The notes beneath the pieces were generated by a model that was given only the letters and a program-made list of their open reading frames with translations, was not told the origin of the DNA and did not search any database. Source: Bifidobacterium callimiconis (GTDB lineage: Bacteria > Actinomycetota > Actinomycetes > Actinomycetales > Bifidobacteriaceae). From it: a DNA stretch of 32,001 nt. The position numbers and the translations under genes are program-made. Below are positions 24,100 through 31,889 of this stretch, piece by piece (the stretch's first letter is position 1; the number at the start of each line of letters is the position of its first letter). The DNA lies in contig NZ_QXGJ01000016.1 of assembly GCF_003952005.1 (NCBI RefSeq), positions 1-32,001 of the forward strand, written 5' to 3'.

Positions 24100-25434
24100 T
24101 TACTTGGCGCTTTCCTCGACGATGATCTCCTTGAGCACGTCAAGGGCCTCGGTGAGCTCCTCGTCGGTGATGGTCAGGGTGGGCAGCAGGCGGATCACGT
24201 TGCCGTTGATGCCGCAGGTGAGGATGATCAGACCCTCCTGAATGGTGCGCTTGGTGATGCGACCCACGAGCTCCTTGTTCGGCTCCATCGAACCGGGCTT
24301 GACGAACTCGATGCCGATCATGGCGCCGTGGCCACGGACCTCGGCCACCGTGTCGAGCTCGTCGACCAGCGGCTTGAGGGAGGCGTCGGCCACCTCGCCG
24401 ATGTGGGCGGCGCGGGCCGGAAGATCCTTGTCTTCCATGAGCTTGACGGCCGCCAGGGCGGAGGCGCAGGAGACGGGGTTGCCGCCGTAGGTGCCGCCGA
24501 TGCCGCCGGGCTGCACGCTGTCCATGATCTCGGCGCGACCGGTGACTGCGGCGATCGGCATGCCGCCGCCCAGAGCCTTGGCGGTGGTGATCAGATCCGG
24601 CACCACGCCGTCGTACTCGCAGGCGAACCACTTGCCGGAGCGGCAGAAGCCGGCCTGGATCTCATCGGAGATGTACAGCACGCCGTTGTCGTGCGCCCAG
24701 TCGGCCAGACCGGAGAGGAAGCCGGGGGCCGGGACGATGAAGCCGCCCTCGCCCTGAATCGGTTCGGCGATCACGGCGGCCACGTTCTCGTGACCCACCA
24801 GCAGTTCGATCTTCGCGGCGGCGGCCTTCGCGGCGGCGGCGCCGTCGGCACCGAACTCGTCACGCAGCGGGTAGCTGAACGGCACGCGGTAGATGTCGGG
24901 GGCGAAGGCGCCGAAGCCACGCTTGTACGGCATGGACTTGGTGGTCATGGCCATGGTCAGGTTGGTGCGGCCGTGGAAGGCGTTCTCCATCACCACGACG
25001 GCGGAGCGGCCGGTGTACTTGCGGGCGATCTTGACGGCGTTCTCAACGGCCTCGGCGCCGGAGTTGACCAGCACGCTCTTCTTCGGGAAGTCGCCGGGGG
25101 TGTGCTCGGCGAGCTTCTTGCACACCTCGATGTAGTTGGCGTACGGGGTGGTGGCGAAGTTCGTGTGGGTGAGCTTGGCGACCTCGTCCTGCACGGCCTT
25201 GACCACCTCGGGAGCGCAGTTGCCAACGCCGGTGACGGCGATGCCGGAGGCCAGATCGATGAATCGGTTGCCGTCCACGTCGGTGATGGTGGCGCCGGAG
25301 GCGGATTCGGCGAACACGGGCATGCCCTGGCCGACGCCGGCGCTCACGTACTTGTGGTGCTCCTCTTCAAGAGCCTGGGACTTCGGTCCGGGGATGGCGG
25401 TGACGAGCTTGCGGGCTACCTGCGGAACGGACAT
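24100..25434 (-). CDS. gabT: 4-aminobutyrate aminotransferase (class III, PLP)
   Basis: The 444-residue enzyme is a class III PLP aminotransferase: NSGAEAVENAVKIAR (124-138), AFHGRT (152-157), AEPIQGEGG (223-231), PLP-pyridine aspartate D257 in YISDEIQAGFCRSGK and the Schiff-base lysine K286 in TTAKALGGGMP. The GGTYGGNPVSCAS motif is typical of GabT. It would convert GABA plus 2-oxoglutarate to succinate semialdehyde plus glutamate. Putrescine or other omega-amino acids are alternative substrates. AAAGGAA is seven bases before the ATG. It sits between the permease (151 bases upstream) and the 4-hydroxybutyrate-dehydrogenase-like gene (199 bases downstream), consistent with one pathway. Confidence 0.93.
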   Translation of the reverse strand: MSVPQVARKLVTAIPGPKSQALEEEHHKYVSAGVGQGMPVFAESASGATITDVDGNRFIDLASGIAVTGVGNCAPEVVKAVQDEVAKLTHTNFATTPYANYIEVCKKLAEHTPGDFPKKSVLVNSGAEAVENAVKIARKYTGRSAVVVMENAFHGRTNLTMAMTTKSMPYKRGFGAFAPDIYRVPFSYPLRDEFGADGAAAAKAAAAKIELLVGHENVAAVIAEPIQGEGGFIVPAPGFLSGLADWAHDNGVLYISDEIQAGFCRSGKWFACEYDGVVPDLITTAKALGGGMPIAAVTGRAEIMDSVQPGGIGGTYGGNPVSCASALAAVKLMEDKDLPARAAHIGEVADASLKPLVDELDTVAEVRGHGAMIGIEFVKPGSMEPNKELVGRITKRTIQEGLIILTCGINGNVIRLLPTLTITDEELTEALDVLKEIIVEESAK

Positions 25435-25492
25435 GATGTTTCCTTTCTCTGAATGATGAAAACTGAGAGAGTTTTGATTGGTTGTTGTTGGG

Positions 25493-25531
25493 TGGGTCGC
25501 CGTGCGGTTATGGCAGCTGCGCGACGACCCA
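25493..25531. other. Imperfect hairpin between the permease and gabT
   Basis: TGGGTCG (25493-25499) pairs with CGACCCA (25525-25531), and the stem continues imperfectly inward. There is no T-run on the minus strand. A smaller hairpin AAAACT-GAGAG-AGTTTT lies at 25459-25475, close to the gabT start. Confidence 0.35.
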
Positions 25532-25585
25532 AGTCTTGTTGTGTTTGTTGCGCCTTGTGTTTGGCGATATCGGTGATCGTGAGGA

Positions 25586-26983
25586 TCAGCCGACGTGGTT
25601 GTACTCGGGCGGGTTGTGCTTGAATCCGCCTGTGAGCACGGCGAGGATCACCACGCCGATCGCCAGCCACGACAGGCCGAGGATCAGCGCGTGGATGTCG
25701 AGGTGCACGAGCAGGTACAGGCAGAACAGGGCGCCGAGGATCGGCAGCAGGATGTTGCGCAGCGCGCCGCCGGGGAGATCCTCCTTGCGCTGCTTGTCGT
25801 CCGCCTTGAGATAGGCGACGATCACGCAGACGTTTACCAGCGTGAAGGAGGTGAAGGCGCCGAAGTTCACGAACGAGGTGGACGTGGCCACGTCGAGGAA
25901 CATGGCGATCAGGCCGATGGCGGCGACGAGCAGGATGGACAGGACCGGGGTGTCGAACTTGGCGCTCAGACGGCCGAAGAACTTCTTCGGTAGCACGCCG
26001 TCACGGCCCATCACGTACAGCAGACGGGAGGCGCTGGCCTGGGTGGCGATGCCGGAGGTGAACTGGCCGAAGCACAGGCCGGCGATGAACACGGAGGTGA
26101 ACAGGTTGCCGCCGATCTGTGCGGCGATCTCATAGGCCGCGGAGGACTCGTCGATGAACACGCCGCCGGGGTGCACCAGCTGGGTGAAGTAGGAGACGGC
26201 GATGAAGATCAGTCCGCCGACCGCGGCGATGAGCAGGATGGCGCGGGGCATGGTCTTCTTCGGGTTGCGGGTCTCTTCGCTCAGCGTGGTCACCGCGTCG
26301 AATCCGAGGAACGAGTAGGCTGCGATGGCGCCGCCGGCCACGACCGCGGACAGTGAGGAACCGTCGCCGAGGAACGGGCTGGTGCTGACCAGGGCGGATG
26401 CGCCGTCACCGGTGACCACGGAACGGATGGACAGGCCGACGAACGTGATGATGACGATGGCCTGGAAGGTCATGAGTGCGAAGTTGATCTTGTCTGCAAC
26501 GCTCAGACCGACGATGTTGATGCCGGTGGTGAGCACGATGAAGCCAAGCACCCATGCCCAGATCGGCACGGCGGGGAACTTGGCGGCCAGATAGGAGGCG
26601 CCGATCAGCCACACCACCATGGGCAGGAACATGTAGTCGAGCAGCACCGCCCAGCCGACGAGGAAGCCAAGCTTGCGGCTGATCGTCTTGCCGACGTACG
26701 TGTAGGCGCTGCCCGCCTCCGGGTGGAGGACGGCCATGCGGCCGTAGCTGCTGGCGGTGAACAACATGGCGATCGTGGCGGCGGTGTAGCTCATGGCCGT
26801 GGCACCGTGCGACGTGGCCGAGATGACGCCGAAGGTGCCGAGCACGATGATCGGGCACATGTAGGCCAGGCCGAGCAGCACGATGGAACGCAGTCCCATG
26901 GTGCGCTGGAGTTGAGGCGTGGATACTGTGGCGGCTACGGGCGTGGCCTCTACGGCCGTCTGCCCGATGGTTTGCGTGGTCAT
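25586..26983 (-). CDS. APC-family amino acid/polyamine permease (PuuP-like)
   Basis: The 465-residue membrane protein has about twelve spans and the layout of the APC superfamily. It resembles the Escherichia coli putrescine importer PuuP in several places: GLAYMCPIIVLGTFGVISATS, PEAGSAYTYV, GFLVGWAVLLDYMFLPM, SFLGFDAVTTLSEETRNPKKTMPRAI and ASRLLYVMGRDGVLPKKFFG. It probably imports putrescine, GABA or a related amine by proton coupling. A GTG at 27007 is in frame, but GAGAGGA lies about seven bases before ATG 26983 (MTTQTIGQ), which is preferred. It is the second gene of the run, between the carbon-nitrogen hydrolase (125 bases) and gabT. Confidence 0.92.
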   Translation of the reverse strand: MTTQTIGQTAVEATPVAATVSTPQLQRTMGLRSIVLLGLAYMCPIIVLGTFGVISATSHGATAMSYTAATIAMLFTASSYGRMAVLHPEAGSAYTYVGKTISRKLGFLVGWAVLLDYMFLPMVVWLIGASYLAAKFPAVPIWAWVLGFIVLTTGINIVGLSVADKINFALMTFQAIVIITFVGLSIRSVVTGDGASALVSTSPFLGDGSSLSAVVAGGAIAAYSFLGFDAVTTLSEETRNPKKTMPRAILLIAAVGGLIFIAVSYFTQLVHPGGVFIDESSAAYEIAAQIGGNLFTSVFIAGLCFGQFTSGIATQASASRLLYVMGRDGVLPKKFFGRLSAKFDTPVLSILLVAAIGLIAMFLDVATSTSFVNFGAFTSFTLVNVCVIVAYLKADDKQRKEDLPGGALRNILLPILGALFCLYLLVHLDIHALILGLSWLAIGVVILAVLTGGFKHNPPEYNHVG

Positions 26984-27108
26984 TGCGATGTCCTCTCTGA
27001 ACTGCACGAGCGATTCGCTGTGGCGATGCCGCGATGCTGTTGGGGATGTTGGGATATGAGGAATTGAGAATGGTTAGGAGGAAGAGCGCGTGGCGTTATG
27101 ACCGGATG

Positions 27109-28002
27109 TCAGTCGACCGGTGCGCTCCATCGGTCGGGATCGATCCGGCCTTCATAGAGCGGTAGGGGAACCGGACTGTCGCCGGGACGGAACTGCTCCC
27201 ACACCTTGTTGGTGCCGCTGGTTCCGGTCTGATGAACGCGACGGACCTGATCGAGCTGCACGGTGGCGGTGATCAGTCCCTCCTGGCTGCCGGTGATCTG
27301 ACGGATGATGTTGCCTTCGGGGTCCACCAGCACGGATTCGCCGACTCCCTGCGGTGCCGCCGCATTGATGCTGGCGAGGAACGTCTGGTTGACGATGGCG
27401 TTGGCGCGGGCCAGCACCAGTTCCTGCCGACGGTCGGGCGTGGTGGTGCGGACCAGATTGACGATCATGTCGGCGCCGAGCCAGGCCACCTGACGGGAGA
27501 TCTCGGGGAACCATGCGTCATAGCAGATCGTCAGTCCGATGCGTCCCTTGCCGGGGATGTCGAACACGGCGAACGAGTCGCCGGGTGTGTACTGCTCGAA
27601 CGGGCGCCACGGGCAGATCTTGCGGTAGGTGGTCACCAGTTCTCCCGCGGGGGAGAACACGGGCGCGGTGTTGAACGCGCCACCTTCGCCGTCCTGTTCG
27701 GGAATGGTTCCGGGGATGAGCCAGATGCCCAGTTCCTTGGCGAGCGCCTTGAGGTTCTCGGTCAGTTCGTCATGAAAATCGGTGGCTGCGGCGATCTTGC
27801 TGCGTCGTGCCTGATCCTGCGGCAGGTCGCCGGTGCCGAACAGGTGCATCTCGGGGAAGATCACGAGTTCGGGGCGGGCGCCCGCGGTGGAGTGAACGTC
27901 TACGACATGACGGACGGAATTCGCGAACCTGCCGAAGGGCTTGCCGATCGGCAGCTGGCTGTACTGCGCCATGGCGATGGTCAGTGCGCTGAGCTCGGTC
28001 AT
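27109..28002 (-). CDS. Carbon-nitrogen hydrolase (nitrilase superfamily amidase)
   Basis: The 297-residue enzyme has the nitrilase-superfamily triad: E51 (VIFPEMHLF), K128 (TYRKICPW) and C160 (TICYDAWFPE). The superfamily hydrolyses amides, carbamoyl groups or nitriles in the cytoplasm. The YRKICPWRPFEQYTPG block is reminiscent of aliphatic amidases and formamidases, but the substrate is not known. TAAGGAG lies six bases before the ATG. It is the first gene of the minus-strand run and faces the PucR gene across 222 bases. In this setting it could release GABA or a precursor from an amide, for example in the guanidinobutyramide or carbamoylputrescine routes; that is a guess from context. Confidence 0.92.
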   Translation of the reverse strand: MTELSALTIAMAQYSQLPIGKPFGRFANSVRHVVDVHSTAGARPELVIFPEMHLFGTGDLPQDQARRSKIAAATDFHDELTENLKALAKELGIWLIPGTIPEQDGEGGAFNTAPVFSPAGELVTTYRKICPWRPFEQYTPGDSFAVFDIPGKGRIGLTICYDAWFPEISRQVAWLGADMIVNLVRTTTPDRRQELVLARANAIVNQTFLASINAAAPQGVGESVLVDPEGNIIRQITGSQEGLITATVQLDQVRRVHQTGTSGTNKVWEQFRPGDSPVPLPLYEGRIDPDRWSAPVD

Positions 28003-28149
28003 TGCCTTCTCCTTAGGTTGGGGTCGGGATGCGTTCCACCTGTGTGAGGCGTTCTCGCTGTTGGCTTTTGCCGGTCCCGACGAGGTTGTTTCGACGTCTG
28101 TGTTCGTCGTTGGTTCCCAAAGATATGACCGGTTGAAACGAAATGTTAT

Positions 28150-28193
28150 GGACAGTTTGGAGTAAATAGACTCAAATCGTGGACGAACTGTCC
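28150..28193. promoter_or_regulatory. Palindromic site in the PucR/amidase divergent region
   Basis: GGACAGTT (28150-28157) and AACTGTCC (28186-28193) are perfect inverted repeats. Inside them GAGT (28160-28163) and ACTC (28170-28173) form a second pair. The site lies 32 bases before the regulator start codon and is a candidate binding site for the PucR-type regulator or part of both promoters. Confidence 0.5.
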
Positions 28194-28224
28194 TTGATGG
28201 GGTTTCTTGACGTATGGTGGAGGC

Positions 28225-29844
28225 ATGTCAATCACCCTGAATGCCTTGCTGGAGCAGCGATCCCTGCACTTGTCCCTGGTGGTGGAGGGGGCTCCAGGAA
28301 GTCTGGATACGCCGATCTCGTGGGTTCATTCCTCGGAATCGATTGATCCCACGCCGTATCTGGAGGGCGGTGAGCTGCTGTTGCTCACCGGATTGCTCAT
28401 GCCGGAGGGGGATCCCGGCGAGGATTTCCGCCTGTATGTGGACCGGTTGGCGCATTGCGGTATTCGCGGCATCGGGTTTGGTGTGGGCGTGCATCATGCG
28501 GCGATTCCCGAATGGCTGGTCCGGCAGTGCGAGGCGAGCGACGTGCCGTTGTTCTCCGTGCCGTTGGAGATATCGTTCATCGCGATCACCAAGATGATCT
28601 CGCGTGGTATCGCTGACGACAAGCAGCAGGGGTTCGCCAGACTGTACCGCAATCAGCAGCAGCTGCTGCGTTCCGTGCACACGCTCGATCCGGTGAGCAC
28701 GATCGTGTCGAAGACCGCCGAGCTGATCGGCGGATGGGTGGCGCTGCTGAACCCGGCGGGCACGGTGACCGAGTCGTCGCACCGGTTCCTGCCGATCGAG
28801 ATGAGTGCGCTCGGCGACGCGTTGACGTTCAGTGTGTTGGGTGAGGCGAAGTTCGTGGCCATGCGCGGATACGACATCGCCGCGTTTCACATCGCATCTC
28901 CGGCCGGGCAGACGCTGGGCTATCTGGTCGCCGGTTACCGCGGCGAGAAGGGCACGCTCGACCATCCGCTGGTGGCGCAGGCGGCGGCGTTGCTGTCGCT
29001 GGCCATCAGCAGTTCCGCCGATGCGAGCCGTGCGCTGGGCAGGCTGCGTGCGGCCATGATGCGGCAGTGTCTGGAGGGTGGCGCCGAACTCGTGCGGCCG
29101 TACGCCTCCGATCTGTGGGACGGCATGCCGGCCGAGCCGCTGACCGTACTGCGCGTCACCGGCGAGCAGGAGGCGTTGGAGACCGCGCAGCGACTGTTCG
29201 AGCCGTTCCGCAAGTCGCTGGCGAAGAACATGAACCCCGCCGTGTTCGGCATGATCGAAAGCGACCTGTGGGTGGTGGTCTCGCAGTCGAACGCCGCGGA
29301 ATGGGTTGAGGGACTGCTGCGTGACTCACGCGTGATCGTGGGACAGTCGTCAGGCTGCATCTGGCGCGATCTGCCGAGGGCCCGTCACGAGGCGTACCAG
29401 GCGGCCTCCGAGGCCATGACGTCGGGCATGCAGTCATTGCGATACGGGCAGCGAGAAGGAGCGGGATCGCTGGAGAACATGGTGGAACCGTCGAAGATGC
29501 GCGCATTCGCCGACCTCAAGCTCGCGCCAATCTCGTCGCTGATCTTCAACCTGGCCGTGGGGCCGCACGGCGGCAGGGGAGACGGGGGAAAGGCCGCGGT
29601 GCAACCCGACGACTGGACCGAGCCGGACGGCATGAGCCTGCACGCCGTGGACGTACTGCGCACCTGGCTCGAATGCCGCGGCAAGGCCGAAGAGGTGGCC
29701 CGAACGCTGGGCATCCACCGCCACACGGTGACCAAGTACATGGCGCAGATCGCCAAGGCCCTGTCCGTGGACATCTCCGACCCGCAGACGGTCGCCGAGC
29801 TCTGGTTCGCCTGCAAATTCACCCGCTTCCCCGAAAAGAACTAG
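28225..29844 (+). CDS. PucR-family transcriptional activator
   Basis: The 539-residue protein has the PucR N-terminal ligand-binding domain (ITLNALLEQRSLHLSLVVEG, WVHSSESIDPTPYLEGGELLLLTG, about residues 1-125), a middle GAF/GGDEF-like regulatory region and a C-terminal PucR helix-turn-helix (LRTWLECRGKAEEVARTLGIHRHTVTKYMAQIAKAL, about 475-515). PucR proteins activate nitrogen-compound catabolic genes, such as those for purines, GABA (GabR/PuuR-independent systems) or other amines. A TTG at 28207 is in frame, but the family match begins at this ATG, with GGTGGAGG just upstream. It is divergent from the amidase-permease-gabT run and upstream of the aldehyde dehydrogenase, so it is the likely regulator of the whole cluster. 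Confidence 0.93.
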   Translation: MSITLNALLEQRSLHLSLVVEGAPGSLDTPISWVHSSESIDPTPYLEGGELLLLTGLLMPEGDPGEDFRLYVDRLAHCGIRGIGFGVGVHHAAIPEWLVRQCEASDVPLFSVPLEISFIAITKMISRGIADDKQQGFARLYRNQQQLLRSVHTLDPVSTIVSKTAELIGGWVALLNPAGTVTESSHRFLPIEMSALGDALTFSVLGEAKFVAMRGYDIAAFHIASPAGQTLGYLVAGYRGEKGTLDHPLVAQAAALLSLAISSSADASRALGRLRAAMMRQCLEGGAELVRPYASDLWDGMPAEPLTVLRVTGEQEALETAQRLFEPFRKSLAKNMNPAVFGMIESDLWVVVSQSNAAEWVEGLLRDSRVIVGQSSGCIWRDLPRARHEAYQAASEAMTSGMQSLRYGQREGAGSLENMVEPSKMRAFADLKLAPISSLIFNLAVGPHGGRGDGGKAAVQPDDWTEPDGMSLHAVDVLRTWLECRGKAEEVARTLGIHRHTVTKYMAQIAKALSVDISDPQTVAELWFACKFTRFPEKN

Positions 29845-29898
29845 CCGCATCCGTCCTGTGGCTCCTGTGGGGATAGGGTTGCTGGCCTAAGGTCCTGT

Positions 29899-29951
29899 GG
29901 CTCCCCTCCCCTGGAGGGGAGCTGTCGGCGCAGCCGACTGAGGGGAGGGCC
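29899..29951. repeat. Palindromic intergenic repeat, copy A8 (reverse)
   Basis: GGCTCCCCTCC, GGAGGGGAGCTGTC, hairpin CGGC-GCA-GCCG, ACTGAGGGGAGGGCC. It is the reverse complement of the forward copies and lies between the PucR and aldehyde dehydrogenase genes. Confidence 0.85.
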
Positions 29952-30133
29952 TGTCGAACACCTACTGCTCAAATGTTCGTTTCGCGAATTGCAATCGCCT
30001 TATTGTTTCGAATAAGAAAATAAAAGTGCTGTTTGTATAACGAAATCGAAACCAAGTGGGCTTACAACTGGATTCCAGAAGCGAACAGCAGGCGTGCGGG
30101 TGCGATCCGTATGCAGGCATGAAAGGAGCCATC

Positions 30134-31486
30134 ATGAGCAAGTACGCGGTAACCAACCCGGCCACAGGCGAAGTCGAGGAGACGTTTGACACCTTCACCG
30201 ACGCGCAGATCGCCGAAACCGTAGACAAGGCGCAGAAGGCCTACTCGACCTGGGGCAAGACGTCCATCGCCGAGGAACGCGCCGAACTGTTGCGCAAGGT
30301 GGCCGACCTCTATCTCGAACGCGAGGACGAACTCGCCGAAATCATCAACCACGAAATGGGCAAGAAGCTCGACGAATGCCGAGTCGAAGTCGAATTCTCC
30401 TCCGCCATCTACCGCTACTACGCCGACAACGGCCCGTCGTTCATAGCCGACTCGCCCATCAAGCGCGAAGCCGAAGGCTCCGCCGTCATCCGACGCAAGT
30501 CCATCGGCGTGCTGGTCGGCATCATGCCGTGGAACTACCCGTACTATCAGGTGGCGCGCTTCGCCGGCCCCAACCTCATGCTCGGCAACACGATCATCCT
30601 CAAGCACGCCGCACTGTGCCCCAAGTCCTCCGCCGCCATGGAGAAGATCTTCCACGACGCAGGATTCCCCGAAGGCGCCTACACCAACGTGTACGCCACC
30701 AACGAGCAGATCGCCAGTGTAATCGCCGATTCCCGCGTGCGAGGCGTCTCACTCACCGGCTCCGAACGCGCTGGTACCGCCGTGGCGTCCGAAGCCGGCA
30801 AGGCACTCAAGAAGGTCGTGTGCGAACTCGGCGGCAGCGATCCGTTCATCCTGCTCAGCACCAACGATATGGACGCCACGGTCGAGGCCGCCGTGGCCGG
30901 CCGCTACGAGAACTGCGGCCAGGTGTGCAACGGAGCCAAGCGATTCATCGTGATCGACTCCCTGTACGACGAATTCCTCGACAAGTTCAAGAAGGCATCC
31001 GATACCGTGGAGCTGGCGCCGCTGTGCTCCAAGGCCGCTGCCGAACACCTCGCCGAACAGGTATCGCGCGCCGTTGAGGCCGGTGCCACCCTTGAATATG
31101 GCGACGGCAAGAACGACGGCGCATTCTTCAAGCCGACCATCCTGACCAACATCCCCGAAGGATCGTCCGTGCGCTACGAGGAGTTCTTCGGGCCGGTCGC
31201 CCAGTTCTACCGCGTAAGTAGTGAGGAGGAGGCCGTGGCGCTCGCCAATGACACGTCGTTCGGTCTCGGCTCCTACGTGTTCACCACCGACGAGGAACAG
31301 GGCGAACGCATCGCCGACGAGCTTGAGACCGGTATGACCTACATCAACGAGGTGGGCGCCGACTCCTGCGAGTTGCCGTTCGGTGGCGTGAAGAACTCCG
31401 GCTTCGGCCGTGAGCTCGGGTCGCTCGGCATGGGCGAGTTCGTGAATCTCAAGCTCATCTGCACCGACGCCGTCGGCAGGTTCTGA
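30134..31486 (+). CDS. gabD: Succinate-semialdehyde dehydrogenase-like aldehyde dehydrogenase
   Basis: The 450-residue enzyme is an NAD(P)-dependent aldehyde dehydrogenase: IMPWNYPYYQVARF near residues 133-146, catalytic glutamate E231 in CELGGSDPF, catalytic cysteine C265 in NCGQVCNGAKR, and a C-terminal LPFGGVKNSGFGRELG. It matches the short (about 450-460 residue) succinate-semialdehyde dehydrogenase group, which oxidises succinate semialdehyde to succinate. A frame is open back to 30056, but AAAGGAG (30122-30128) five bases before ATG 30134 and the family start MSKYAVTNPATGE decide the start. It lies 289 bases downstream of the PucR gene on the same strand. It would offer the oxidative branch for the product of gabT; activity on other aldehydes is possible. 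Confidence 0.9.
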   Translation: MSKYAVTNPATGEVEETFDTFTDAQIAETVDKAQKAYSTWGKTSIAEERAELLRKVADLYLEREDELAEIINHEMGKKLDECRVEVEFSSAIYRYYADNGPSFIADSPIKREAEGSAVIRRKSIGVLVGIMPWNYPYYQVARFAGPNLMLGNTIILKHAALCPKSSAAMEKIFHDAGFPEGAYTNVYATNEQIASVIADSRVRGVSLTGSERAGTAVASEAGKALKKVVCELGGSDPFILLSTNDMDATVEAAVAGRYENCGQVCNGAKRFIVIDSLYDEFLDKFKKASDTVELAPLCSKAAAEHLAEQVSRAVEAGATLEYGDGKNDGAFFKPTILTNIPEGSSVRYEEFFGPVAQFYRVSSEEEAVALANDTSFGLGSYVFTTDEEQGERIADELETGMTYINEVGADSCELPFGGVKNSGFGRELGSLGMGEFVNLKLICTDAVGRF

Positions 31487-31501
31487 AGGCGAGTCTGATT
31501 T

Positions 31502-31619
31502 AAGCCCCCGAGTTTTATGGTTTTCAGAACCGAATCCAGGCATCCAATGCAACAAAAGGGCTGTATTGGACGCCCGGAGTCGGTATTTTTGCCGGGAACA
31601 CCACAAAACTCGGGGGTTT
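31502..31619. terminator. Long imperfect hairpin after the aldehyde dehydrogenase
   Basis: AAGCCCCCGAGTTTT (31502-31516) pairs with AAAACTCGGGGGTTT (31605-31619) with one G-T pair. Inside, CCGA-TCC-GGC-TCCAAT pairs with ATTGGA-GCC-GGA-TCGG. The 118-base unit starts 15 bases after the stop codon and ends in TTTCTT, so it can act as a terminator, but it is far longer than a usual one and resembles a small non-autonomous element. Confidence 0.65.
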
Positions 31620-31633
31620 CTTGGTTCCGGAAT

Positions 31634-31759
31634 CCTCCCCTCAGTCGGCTGAGCCGACAGCTCCCCTCCCCGGGAGGGGAGCCGACCTCAAAATGCCACA
31701 TAGCTCAGGCTCCCCTCCGGGGAGGGGAGCTGTCCGCCAAAGGCGGACTGAGGGGAGGG
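31634..31759. repeat. Facing pair of palindromic repeats (A9 and A10)
   Basis: Forward copy 31634-31683 (CCTCCCCTCAGTC, hairpin CGGCT-GAG(C)-CCG, ACAGCTCCCCTCC, GGGAGGGGAGCC) and reverse copy 31708-31759 (GGCTCCCCTCC, GGAGGGGAGCTGTC, hairpin CGCC-AAA-GGCG, GACTGAGGGGAGG) face each other across 24 bases, as in the pair at 22513-22632. Confidence 0.88.
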
Positions 31760-31889
31760 GTCCAAAGACGAGCGCTCCCATTGCCGACGCCGGTATGAAT
31801 TGGGTTATGTGCGCGATCTTTGCGTAACGTTCCCAACGTATCCCTGTATCTTGCCGACAGACCGCCTTGATTGTCGGTCACCTAGATCG
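31760..31889. other. Non-coding stretch, no gene seen
   Basis: Between the facing repeats and the terminal inverted repeat I find no coding frame with a ribosome binding site and no RNA gene. Confidence 0.4.

Noticed and set aside
22896..25452. Long plus-strand frames antisense to the iron dehydrogenase and gabT
   Set aside because: They are dominated by V, G, H, D and L as expected on the opposite strand of GC-rich genes and show no domain.
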